Shown one piece after another: positions 18,982 through 26,799 of a stretch of 64,000 nucleotides of DNA. This DNA is from an uncultured Bacteroidales bacterium (GTDB lineage: Bacteria > Bacteroidota > Bacteroidia > Bacteroidales > Bacteroidaceae), in assembly GCA_902788315.1 (NCBI GenBank), contig CADAJS010000009.1, forward strand, positions 41,999-105,998, in the 5' to 3' direction. Numbering within the stretch: the stretch's first letter is position 1; every line of letters starts with the position of its first letter. Both the position numbers and the translations under genes were made by a program. The notes beneath the pieces are model-generated. The model was not told where the DNA came from. It saw nothing but the letters and a program-made list of their open reading frames with translations, and made no database searches.

Positions 18982-19704
18982 ATGAAGGGGATGCATTTTA
19001 TATTGTGCACGCTGATACTGCTTGCTGCTGCCTTGCTGGTGCGAGTGGGTCTCTGTCGTGTGCTGACGATTCCCCATGACGGTGAGGCTCCCACCCTGCG
19101 CTGCGGCGACCGCGTACTGGTCAGCCTGTGGGCCTACGGACTACGCCGGCCCTGCTCCCAATGGGGGGGCTATCGCCGCTACCACACTCAGATGCCACTC
19201 CGGGGAGACTGGATGGTGTTCAACTCTCCCGTAGTGGAACGCGGCGCACTGCCCGATACAAGCAGCCTATGTATCGGCTGCGTCCTGGCCTGCCCGGGCG
19301 ACACGGTCTGGGTGGGACGTCAGGGACGCGTCAGCTCCACCCGTGACTATGCCCAAGGATGCATCTGGCCCATCATGATACCCGCCCGAGGCACCCTCGT
19401 CCACATCACACCATGGAACCGCTCTCTCTATGCAGCCACTGCTGCCCGTTCGGCCTCAGACAGCATCCCACCCACCTTTACCCGTCGGGCGGGGGAGGAA
19501 TACTTCCGCTCTACTCACGATTATTTCTGGATTGCTTCCGGCAACGAGGCTTGCCTGAACGACAGCCGTTCGCTGGGTCTCGTGCCCATGGAGCATGTGC
19601 TGGGCCGTGCGGTGTCCATCGTCTATTCTCTCGACCCCTCCTTACCATGGTGGCGCTCCGTGCGACGGGCCCGCACGTTCAAGCCAGTAGGTTCAAGCCT
19701 ATAA
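18982..19704 (+). CDS. Signal peptidase I-like protein lacking the Ser/Lys dyad
   Basis: 240 residues. It keeps the S26 fold markers: a single N-terminal membrane helix, LTIPHDGEAPTLRCGDRVLV (box B position, about residues 30-49), CPGDTVWV (box D end) and NDSRSLGLVPMEHVLGRA (box E). In box B the catalytic Ser position is Gly (IPHDGEAPTL against IPSSSLEKSL next door). In box D the Lys of NYVKRCVG is replaced (SLCIGCVLAC). It should therefore be catalytically inactive by the known mechanism. It is adjacent to true lepB (28 bp) and likely co-expressed, so it may act as an accessory or regulatory partner. From memory, Bacteroides species carry a similar paralogue pair. Confidence 0.8.
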   Translation: MKGMHFILCTLILLAAALLVRVGLCRVLTIPHDGEAPTLRCGDRVLVSLWAYGLRRPCSQWGGYRRYHTQMPLRGDWMVFNSPVVERGALPDTSSLCIGCVLACPGDTVWVGRQGRVSSTRDYAQGCIWPIMIPARGTLVHITPWNRSLYAATAARSASDSIPPTFTRRAGEEYFRSTHDYFWIASGNEACLNDSRSLGLVPMEHVLGRAVSIVYSLDPSLPWWRSVRRARTFKPVGSSL

Positions 19705-19710
19705 ATAAAT

Positions 19711-20292
19711 ATGGTACTCCCCTCGTGTTACCTCGCCCCAGTGGCCTACTATCAGCAGCTCCTGCATGCAGGCAAAGCCGAGATAGAGGTCTGCGACCAC
19801 TATGTGAAGCAGACCTTACGCAACCGCTGCTGGATAGACAGTCCCTCGGGACCACTGGCACTCACCATCCCCGTGGAGAAGGTTGAGGGCAAGCAAGCCA
19901 TGCGCGACGTGCGCATCAGCGACCACGGAAACTGGCGCCATCAGCACTGGCAGGCACTCGTGAGCAGTTATCGACAGTCGCCCTTCTTCGAATTTCTGGC
20001 CGACGACTTCGCTCCATTCTACACCCGCCGCTGGACCTTCCTGGCTGACTATAACGAGGAGCTGATGCATCTCGTCCTGAACCAGCTCGATGTATCTCCC
20101 ACCATCACGCGCACCACTGCCTTTACCCCTTCACCTGCATGGCAACCAGACAGCCAGCCGCAGCAGCCCTACTATCAGGTCTTTGCCTCACGTCATGGCT
20201 TTCTGCCTGGCCTGAGCATCATCGACCTGCTCTTCAATATGGGGAACGAAGCCATTCTCTATTTGAATGACAAACGCACATTAGACATCTAA
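19711..20292 (+). CDS. WbqC family protein
   Basis: 193 residues, only 6 bp after the previous gene. The N-terminus VLPSCYLAPVAYYQQLLHAG and the following DHYVKQTLRNRCWIDSPSGP (about residues 30-49), then LTIPVEK, are the hallmarks of the WbqC-like family, often found in polysaccharide loci. The C-terminus FLPGLSIIDLLFNMGNEAIL is also typical. The biochemical role of the family is not firmly known. Here it sits in a run with dapB and signal peptidase rather than a glycan cluster. Confidence 0.88.
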   Translation: MVLPSCYLAPVAYYQQLLHAGKAEIEVCDHYVKQTLRNRCWIDSPSGPLALTIPVEKVEGKQAMRDVRISDHGNWRHQHWQALVSSYRQSPFFEFLADDFAPFYTRRWTFLADYNEELMHLVLNQLDVSPTITRTTAFTPSPAWQPDSQPQQPYYQVFASRHGFLPGLSIIDLLFNMGNEAILYLNDKRTLDI

Positions 20293-20310
20293 CATCACTC
20301 CCCACCTCCC

Positions 20311-22041
20311 ATGTCACTGCACGCCCTCCCCGACTCCGTACGCGAGATTCCTTCGCCATCGCGTTTCACCTATCCTTTCTGCTACGTGCCCCACCCGCTA
20401 TGTGTGGCAGCGGCCGAGGAGGTGAAAGCCTACGTGGACGGGCAGACGCAGTGGAGGCAGGAACTGTCCGAGGGGAAGATGCTGGGCGTGCTGGTGGTAG
20501 AGTCGGAAGATGGCAAATGCCCGTTAGAAGCGGAGCATTTGGGGCAATCGCAAGTCGGGCGTCAGCGATTGGGGAGCGTAGCGACGGAGGAAAAAGCGAC
20601 GGAGGAAAGGCGCGGCTTCCTGGCAGCCTTCTCCGGCACGCTGCAGGGACGTACACAGCATCCCTACTTCGTCCCGCCCGTCTATGACCTGATGGAACCC
20701 GGCTCACATTTCCAGCGTGAGGAGCAGGAAATCTCGGCCATCAACCATCGCATCCTTCAACTCCAGGCATCGCTCGCTCCCACACCCGACGAGGCCAGGG
20801 CCGACGAGGCTGTGACAGCTGCACGCCGTCGCATGCGGGAGGCCAAGCAGCAACGCGATGCCCTGCGCCATACGTTGAAGCCCGACGAGCTGGCCAGATG
20901 CGAGACGAAGTTCATGCGCGAGAGCCAGTTCCTGAAAGCCGAACTGCACCGCGCCAAACTGCGACAACGGGAAATCATGGCCAAAGCCAATGCCGAGAGC
21001 GAACCTATACGCCAGCAGGTGGAGCAGCTACGCATAGAGCGGCAAGAGCGAAGCCAAGCTCTGCAGCGATGGCTCTTCGGCCAGTTCTCGATGCTCAATG
21101 CCCGTGGCGAACGCCTCACGCTCACAGACATCTTTTACCCCGCCATACCTCCATCGGGAGCGGGTGAATGCTGTGCACCCAAACTGCTTCAATACGCCTA
21201 CACACACGCCCTCCGCCCGCTCTGCATGGCTGAGTTTTGGGTGGGTGCCTCGCCTGTCGGCGAAGTGCGCGAAGCAGGACACTATTATCCTGCATGCCAC
21301 AGCAAGTGCCGCCCCATACTGGGCCACATGCTCCAGGGATTATCGGTGGACGACGACCCACTCATGGCAGCAGACAACGAGACAGCCAGCCGGCTGCGCA
21401 TTCTTTATGAAACGGACTCGATGGTGGTGGTGAGCAAACCCGCCGGCATGCTCTCCGTTGCCGGGAAGGAGATGCGGCCCTCGGTGCAGTCGGTCCTTCG
21501 GGCACGCTATCCCGAGGCATGCGGGCCGATGATTGTCCACCGGCTGGACATGGACACGAGCGGACTCATGGTCGTAGCCCTCACCGAGGAGTGCTACCAC
21601 CGGTTGCAGGAGCTTTTCCTGAAAAGGCAGGTGGAGAAGACCTACATCGCCCTGCTGGAACGCCCCATGCCAGTGGGAGAGGAAGGGGAAATCAGCCTCC
21701 CACTGCGCCCCGACCTGGACGACCGCCCCCGCCAAATGGTGGACGACATCCACGGACGACGTGCCGTGACCCGCTATCGCGTGCTGGGCGAACAGGAGGG
21801 ACACGCACTCGTGGAGCTCCACCCGCTCACAGGCCGCACCCATCAGTTGCGAGTCCACTGCGCCCACTGCCGCGGCCTGGCCAATCCCATTGTGGGAGAC
21901 CGCCTTTACGGAACGCCCTCCCGGCGCCTGATGCTGCATGCCGCACGTCTCGCCTTTGAAGACCTTGATTTTCACGACGAGCCATTTCCCGACGTACCGC
22001 TGCAAGGCACCGACAGAGACTCGTTGACCACTAATCCATAA
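20311..22041 (+). CDS. RluA-family pseudouridine synthase with long N-terminal region
   Basis: 576 residues. The C-terminal ~215 residues are an RluA-type catalytic domain: VVVSKPAGMLSVAGKE, the catalytic-Asp motif IVHRLDMDTSGLMVVAL and HPLTGRTHQLRVHCA. It should convert uridine to pseudouridine in rRNA or tRNA. The N-terminal ~350 residues hold a globular start, a charged coiled coil (about 135-260) and a segment ending in CHSKCRPILGHML; such extended forms are common in Bacteroidetes. Around 20515-20618 the frame carries a low-complexity insertion containing a tandem GCGACGGAGGAAA. It separates VESEDGK from FLAAFSG, which I expect to be nearly contiguous in relatives. Confidence 0.9.
   Translation: MSLHALPDSVREIPSPSRFTYPFCYVPHPLCVAAAEEVKAYVDGQTQWRQELSEGKMLGVLVVESEDGKCPLEAEHLGQSQVGRQRLGSVATEEKATEERRGFLAAFSGTLQGRTQHPYFVPPVYDLMEPGSHFQREEQEISAINHRILQLQASLAPTPDEARADEAVTAARRRMREAKQQRDALRHTLKPDELARCETKFMRESQFLKAELHRAKLRQREIMAKANAESEPIRQQVEQLRIERQERSQALQRWLFGQFSMLNARGERLTLTDIFYPAIPPSGAGECCAPKLLQYAYTHALRPLCMAEFWVGASPVGEVREAGHYYPACHSKCRPILGHMLQGLSVDDDPLMAADNETASRLRILYETDSMVVVSKPAGMLSVAGKEMRPSVQSVLRARYPEACGPMIVHRLDMDTSGLMVVALTEECYHRLQELFLKRQVEKTYIALLERPMPVGEEGEISLPLRPDLDDRPRQMVDDIHGRRAVTRYRVLGEQEGHALVELHPLTGRTHQLRVHCAHCRGLANPIVGDRLYGTPSRRLMLHAARLAFEDLDFHDEPFPDVPLQGTDRDSLTTNP
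20515..20618 (+). repeat. Repeat-like in-frame insertion in the pseudouridine synthase gene
   Basis: A stretch of about 100 nt includes GGGGAGCGTAGCGACGGAGG and a direct repeat of GCGACGGAGGAAA (20581-20593 and 20596-20608). It codes for a polar segment (LGSVATEEKATEERRG) that does not look like the rest of the domain. The frame is preserved. Confidence 0.55.
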
Positions 22042-22052
22042 CAGACAATACA

Positions 22053-23312
22053 ATGAAGAAAATGCTTACCATCCTCGTGCTGTTCTGCGCCGCATCATCT
22101 CTTGCAAACAGCGTGTCCGTAAAAGACTTTGGAGCCAAGGGCGACGGACTTTCCCTTGACACGAAAGCCATTCAGGCAGCCATCGAACACGTTGCCGGAC
22201 TGGGAGGAGGGACGGTGTGTGTGCCTGCAGGTACGTACATCTGCGGTTCCATCTGGCTCAGGAGCAACATCGAACTAAGGCTTTCCGCTGGCGCCGTCAT
22301 CAAGGGAAGCCCCCACATGAAAGACTACTGCAAAGCAGACTGCTGTCCGCAGAACAAGGAGGAGATTGGTCATGGCGACTATATCAGTGGCGGACATCTC
22401 ATCCTGGGAGTAGGGGTACAGAATGTGACATTGTGCGGCCCGGGAAGAATCGATGGCAACTCGGATGCTTTCATACTGGACAACGAGGGAAAAAGATATG
22501 CCTCCAAGTCAAAGATTCCGGCTCGTCCGTCCCAGATGGTATGGTTCGTGGACAGCAAGGATATCCGCATCAAAGACATAGAACTTGCCGACTCGCCCTA
22601 CTGGACTTGCTTTATCTTGAACTGCGAGAGGGTATGGATTGACGGATGCTACATCCATACCCACAGGAAGGACTATCACACATTCAACGGAGACGGAATT
22701 GACATTGACCGCTCTCGCTACGTGACGATATCCAATTGCAGGATAGATACCTCCGACGACTGTATCACGCTGAGGGCATCAGGGGCTGAACTTCTGGCAG
22801 CCCCTCAAGACTGTGCCTACGTGACCGTCACCAACTGCAATCTATCCACCAACTGCAATGCCATCCGCGTAGGAGTGGGCGAAGGACATATCCATGACGC
22901 CACCTTCTCCAATATCACGATTTCCGACACGAACACGGCCTTCAATATTGTTGCATCATACGTGGCCGGCTGTCGGGGAACGGACATCGACGGTATTCTC
23001 TTCAGGAATATCAGAGTGGGTGCACACGATCTCCTGCGCATCCATCACATGCGGTCAAAGGACTCCGTTATCAAAGATATTACCTTCGACGGAATCAGCG
23101 GAACGGCACCCAGCGAATCCCACCTGTGGGCCAGAAAAGCAGCTCCATTCCAGAATATCATCTTCCGCAATGTAGAGGTACCTGCAACCTTCGAGTGTGT
23201 CCATGCTGAAGTGAAAGTGGAAGGCGGAACGTTCAAGGAGAAAGAACTGACTACAGAGGAAATCAAGGCCATCGAGGACCATATCGAGAACGAGACGAGA
23301 CTGCTGTACTGA
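22053..23312 (+). CDS. Secreted GH28-like polygalacturonase
   Basis: 419 residues. Signal peptide MKKMLTILVLFCAASSLANS. The right-handed beta-helix start VKDFGAKGDGLSLDTKAIQA is classic for pectinase-like GH28 enzymes. The catalytic segment NGDGIDIDRSRYVTISNCRI followed by DTSDDCITLR (about residues 210-240) holds the acidic residues, and RVGVGEGHIHD (about 271-281) matches the conserved Gly/His loop. Expected action is hydrolysis of galacturonan or related galacturonides in the periplasm or outside. Codon use (AGG/AGA Arg, AT-ending codons) and base composition look different from its neighbours, suggesting separate origin. It ends the dapB run, 11 bp after the pseudouridine synthase gene. 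Confidence 0.9.
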   Translation: MKKMLTILVLFCAASSLANSVSVKDFGAKGDGLSLDTKAIQAAIEHVAGLGGGTVCVPAGTYICGSIWLRSNIELRLSAGAVIKGSPHMKDYCKADCCPQNKEEIGHGDYISGGHLILGVGVQNVTLCGPGRIDGNSDAFILDNEGKRYASKSKIPARPSQMVWFVDSKDIRIKDIELADSPYWTCFILNCERVWIDGCYIHTHRKDYHTFNGDGIDIDRSRYVTISNCRIDTSDDCITLRASGAELLAAPQDCAYVTVTNCNLSTNCNAIRVGVGEGHIHDATFSNITISDTNTAFNIVASYVAGCRGTDIDGILFRNIRVGAHDLLRIHHMRSKDSVIKDITFDGISGTAPSESHLWARKAAPFQNIIFRNVEVPATFECVHAEVKVEGGTFKEKELTTEEIKAIEDHIENETRLLY

Positions 23313-23378
23313 CCCGATACGGACATCTGCCTAACCCTACACCGAAGGAGAAAAACCATGAAAGGCAGGAGGAACCAA

Positions 23379-23438
23379 GAACTACGGGTAGCGAAAGGCA
23401 GAACTACGGGTAGCGAGAGCAGAAACTACGGGTAGCGA
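23379..23438. repeat. Three copies of ACTACGGGTAGCGA
   Basis: The 14-mer ACTACGGGTAGCGA occurs three times with 22-23 nt spacing (units near 23379-23394, 23401-23416 and 23424-23438). It lies in the 264-bp gap after the GH28 gene. Confidence 0.85.
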
Positions 23439-23501
23439 GAGAGAAGACTGCATGAGGCGAAGGATAGAGCTATGCATGACAGACAGGGCGCGACTACAGA
23501 G

Positions 23502-23538
23502 AGAGAGAGGGAATACCCGCCGGGCATTCCCTCTCTCT
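23502..23538. terminator. Strong hairpin between convergent genes
   Basis: A perfect 13-bp inverted repeat (AGAGAGAGGGAAT / ATTCCCTCTCTCT) with an inner CCC/GGG pairing, followed by ATTCTTTTA on the plus strand. It lies between the convergent GH28 and porin-like genes. Confidence 0.75.
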
Positions 23539-23576
23539 ATTCTTTTATGTGTTACAAAAAAGTGCTGCGCCGCAGT

Positions 23577-24296
23577 TTAGAAGCGGTAGCCCAGCGTCAT
23601 GTAGAAGGTGTAGTTCTTCACGTCCTTCAACTTGATACCATAATTGTCGGCCATGGCATCTGCATACTTGTCGCGCCACATGTTGGTCAGACCCCAGTCC
23701 ATGCCGAGGGCCAGAATGTAGTGCTGGTTGTACTCGCCGCCTACGCGGAATCCTACGCCGGCATCCCAGCGCTGGAAGTTAGGGCGCAGGGTGCTCTTCT
23801 TGAATGCCTTATAAGTAGCTGCATCCTCGGCTGCACTGTATGCGCTGCCGCTCTCGTCGAGCGAAAGCTTGTTCTTTCCTCCAATGCCCATACCAAAGTA
23901 GGGACCTACCTCACCAAACACGCCTATCTCCTGACTGAAGTTGTAGTGGAAACCTACGTGGATGGGAATCTCAATGTAGTGGAGGTTGTACTTCTGTGTG
24001 CCGTCGGAGGCACCGGCTCCCACTGCGAATGCCGTCACATCGGTCTTGGCGCCCTTCTGTGTCCAATCTACTCCGGCGTTGATGTACGTGCCGTGTGCCT
24101 TCGGCAACACGTATTCCACCTTGAAACCGGCCGTGCCACCCACCTTGCCGTCGTAACCGTCAAGGCCGCGAATCTTCGATGCAGTGAAACCCAGGAATGC
24201 CTGATACGACATACCGTCCTTCGGCTCATTGTCCAGAGCCATTGCGCTGCTGGCAAATGCTGCCAGTGCGACTACCATTGTGAATAACTTCTTCAT
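23577..24296 (-). CDS. Outer-membrane beta-barrel protein (PorT-like)
   Basis: 239 residues from ATG 24294-24296; a longer frame starting at 24374 is rejected because the -7 box at 24332-24339 lies inside it. The signal peptide is MKKLFTMVVALAAFASSAMA. The rest alternates in strands (GTAGFKVEYVLPK, IEIPIHVGFHYNF, VFGEVGPYFGMGIGG, AGVGFRVGGEYNQHYILALG) and ends FYMTLGYRF with a terminal Phe, the usual barrel-assembly signal. This is the 'outer membrane protein beta-barrel' family common in Bacteroidetes. The specific role is unknown. It is probably transcribed alone. Confidence 0.88.
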   Translation of the reverse strand: MKKLFTMVVALAAFASSAMALDNEPKDGMSYQAFLGFTASKIRGLDGYDGKVGGTAGFKVEYVLPKAHGTYINAGVDWTQKGAKTDVTAFAVGAGASDGTQKYNLHYIEIPIHVGFHYNFSQEIGVFGEVGPYFGMGIGGKNKLSLDESGSAYSAAEDAATYKAFKKSTLRPNFQRWDAGVGFRVGGEYNQHYILALGMDWGLTNMWRDKYADAMADNYGIKLKDVKNYTFYMTLGYRF

Positions 24297-24331
24297 CTTT
24301 TCTCTTAATTTAACTTTAATGATTGATGGTG

Positions 24332-24339
24332 CAAAGGTA
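24332..24339 (-). promoter_or_regulatory. -7 box TACCTTTG for the barrel gene
   Basis: Exact minus-strand match about 36 nt upstream of ATG 24296. It settles the start choice. Confidence 0.7.
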
Positions 24340-24453
24340 TTACTTTCTTTCGGCTTTACCGCACATTTCTGCATGAAAAGTGCAGTTTTCCCGACTTTTT
24401 TACCACTTCACATCTGACATTTAACCTTTTTTTGCCTCCATTTGGCTCGCTGT

Positions 24454-25272
24454 TTACCGATGAGACTCGGCCAGCATCTCGCCCAGTTCCTTGACGGAGG
24501 GGAGGATGAGATCGGGTTTGTGAGGCGCTGCCTCGACTATCTCCATCGTGGTCTCGCCGGAGAGTACGAGCACGCCAAGGGCTCCGGCACGGCGGGCCAT
24601 CTCGATGTCGGTGTAGATGCGGTCGCCCACCATGGCGATTTCCTCGGGCTGGAGTCCCCGCTGCTGGCGGATGCCCACGAGCATGTTGGGGTCTGGCTTG
24701 CCCAGGGTGATGTCGGGCCGCCGACCGGTGGCATGCTCGATACACTGGCAGATGCTGCCGCAATCGACGAGGATCGTCGCCTCGTTGGTGGGGCAGACCC
24801 GGTCGGGGTTCGTGGCCAAGTAAGGCAGCCCCTGGCTCACCCACCAGCAGGCACGGCACAGACGGGAGTAGGTGAGCGTCATGTCAAAAGCGGCAATGAC
24901 GGCATCCGGGCGGTCGTCGGGCGAATCGCTGGTGGAGACGAAGCCGGCTTCCTCGAACTGGCTGATCATGCTGGGCGTGCCGAGCAGGAAGAGGCGGTGT
25001 GCCTCGGGATAATGGGCATGCAGATAGTCGATCATGGCCACCGTGGTGTTGTAGATTTCCTCTCGTGTGGCTTCGATGCCCATCTTATGCAGCTTGAGCA
25101 GATAGTCGGCGATGGAGCGCGACGGGTTGTTGGTCAGGAACGAATAGGTGATGCCCAGTTCGGTGAGCTGATGCAGGAAATCCAACGTATAGGGAAACAG
25201 CGTGTTGCCCAGATAGATGGTTCCGTCCATGTCCAACGCCACGTGGCGAATCTTTTTCAAGTCTTTGTTCAT
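24454..25272 (-). CDS. HAD-IIA phosphatase (NagD/PGP-like)
   Basis: 272 residues. HAD motif I is ALDMDGTIYLGNTLF (about residues 12-26), motif II SFLTNNPSRS, and motifs III/IV GKPDPNML and MVGDRIYTDIEMARRAG near the C-terminus, with the C2 cap between them. The HAD-IIA group includes glycerol-3-phosphate phosphatases (mammalian PGP, mycobacterial Rv1692) as well as NagD. As last gene of a glycerol-phosphate operon, 21 bp after a GlpT-like transporter, it may dephosphorylate a glycerol phosphate. That substrate is inference from context. Confidence 0.88.
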   Translation of the reverse strand: MNKDLKKIRHVALDMDGTIYLGNTLFPYTLDFLHQLTELGITYSFLTNNPSRSIADYLLKLHKMGIEATREEIYNTTVAMIDYLHAHYPEAHRLFLLGTPSMISQFEEAGFVSTSDSPDDRPDAVIAAFDMTLTYSRLCRACWWVSQGLPYLATNPDRVCPTNEATILVDCGSICQCIEHATGRRPDITLGKPDPNMLVGIRQQRGLQPEEIAMVGDRIYTDIEMARRAGALGVLVLSGETTMEIVEAAPHKPDLILPSVKELGEMLAESHR

Positions 25273-25292
25273 AGTTCACAATTCATAGTTTA

Positions 25293-26750
25293 TCACTCTT
25301 CGTCGTAGTTGATGGCCACAGCCTTGGCATATCCGTCACGCGGCGCGCGCCACATAGTTAGCAGGATGATGAGGCCGATGACAGCCACTACGATGATGGT
25401 CTCGAAAACACGCGTCCAACCGAAGATGTCGGCTACGTAGCCCACGAGCAGGCCACTCAGACCCGAACCTACATAGCCCAGAATGCCGGCCACGCCATTG
25501 GCACGGGCGGCTGCTTCCTTGGTGGCTTGCTTGCTGATCTCAATGCCGATGAGCGCCTGTGGGCCGTAGATGCAGAATCCGGCACCCACGAGCACGGCAG
25601 CCGTGAGCGTCAGGCTCGTGTCGCTGGGCAGGAAGCGGAAGATGATCATGAACAGTGCGGCGCCGAACATACACCATACGCAGGTGTGGTGGCCCTTGCC
25701 CTTGAAGAACTTGTCAGTGGCCCATCCGGCAAACAGAGTACCCACGACACCGGCAATTTCAAAGGCAGCTACCGTCCATCCGGCATCCTTGATGGAAAGG
25801 CCGCGACTCTCAGTTAGGAACTTGGGACCCCAGTCCAGGACACCCATACGCACGATATATACGAAGAGGTTGGCGATGCAGAAGGTCCACACCCAGCGGT
25901 TCTTCCACACCATCTCCATTTCGAATTTCTTGCGTGCCTTGGCACTCTTGACGTTCTCGTACTGTCCGAGGTTGGTACCCTCGAGTTCCGGCAGCCCGAC
26001 GTCCGTAGGATCGTCGCGCAGCATCACGAATATCATGACGGCACCGGCGAGTGCCAGACAGGCAGGCACCCAGAAGCACCACTTCCAGGCTCCCACGTGA
26101 GCAGCATAGATGAGGGCCTGCTTGGCGGCATCGGCCACGTCGTTGTTCGTAAGGTTCTCCGTGATACGCTGCACCGTCTCGGCATCGGCACTGAGGTCGG
26201 TGCCCAGGGTGCCCATCAGGTAACCACAGAGGATGACGGCCAACGACGCTCCTACGGAGTGGGAACAATTCCAGACAGACATCTTCGTGGCCAGTTCCGA
26301 GGGATGGATCCAATGAGGAAGCACACGGGCACAAGGCGGGAAGCCCATGCCCTGGAAGTATTGGTTCAGGATAATCGTCACGCCCATGACCAGGATGAGG
26401 GTCTCGACAAGACGCGGCCCATTCTCCACCCCTGTGATCCACGAGCTGAAGTCGGCACCGAAACCGAAGGCGAAGTTGGCAATGGCACAGAGCACCAAGC
26501 CTGTGGCCATCACGATGCGGGGGCTGATGCGGTCCACGACATATCCGTTGATGAAACGCGAGAAACCGTAAACCAGCGAGCCGGCAAAGAGAATCCAGCC
26601 GAAGCTCTTGTTCGTAATGCCAAATTCGGCCGTCAGACCCGGCATGGCCAGCGAGAAGTTCTTACGTACGAAATAGAACAGGGCATATCCCACCATCGTC
26701 ACCAGGATGGTGCGCCACTGCCAGTATTTGAATTGCTTGTTTGTTTCCAT
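25293..26750 (-). CDS. MFS transporter, GlpT/UhpT family (second paralogue)
   Basis: 485 residues with about 12 predicted membrane helices. The N-terminus VGYALFYFVRKNFSLAMPGL is the organophosphate:phosphate antiporter signature, with an Arg-Lys pair after helix 1. It should exchange an external organophosphate such as glycerol phosphate for internal phosphate. A soluble insertion between helices 5 and 6 (about residues 185-205) is longer than in the first paralogue. It lies 50 bp downstream of the glycerol-1-phosphate dehydrogenase gene and 21 bp upstream of the phosphatase gene. Substrate preference between glycerol-1- and glycerol-3-phosphate cannot be read. Confidence 0.88.
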   Translation of the reverse strand: METNKQFKYWQWRTILVTMVGYALFYFVRKNFSLAMPGLTAEFGITNKSFGWILFAGSLVYGFSRFINGYVVDRISPRIVMATGLVLCAIANFAFGFGADFSSWITGVENGPRLVETLILVMGVTIILNQYFQGMGFPPCARVLPHWIHPSELATKMSVWNCSHSVGASLAVILCGYLMGTLGTDLSADAETVQRITENLTNNDVADAAKQALIYAAHVGAWKWCFWVPACLALAGAVMIFVMLRDDPTDVGLPELEGTNLGQYENVKSAKARKKFEMEMVWKNRWVWTFCIANLFVYIVRMGVLDWGPKFLTESRGLSIKDAGWTVAAFEIAGVVGTLFAGWATDKFFKGKGHHTCVWCMFGAALFMIIFRFLPSDTSLTLTAAVLVGAGFCIYGPQALIGIEISKQATKEAAARANGVAGILGYVGSGLSGLLVGYVADIFGWTRVFETIIVVAVIGLIILLTMWRAPRDGYAKAVAINYDEE

Positions 26751-26799
26751 ATAATTAAGTTTGTGCTGCTAATCCCTAATTTCTGATCCCTACATTCTG

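Noticed and set aside
23379..23438. Possible mini CRISPR array
   Set aside because: Units are 14 nt with gaps of about 6-8 nt and there are no cas genes, so spacer-like segments are absent.
23472..24287. 271-residue plus-strand open frame
   Set aside because: It is antisense to the barrel protein, which has a signal peptide, promoter box and terminal Phe.
24297..24374. 26-residue N-terminal extension of the barrel protein
   Set aside because: The promoter box at 24332-24339 lies inside it and the signal peptide starts at 24296.
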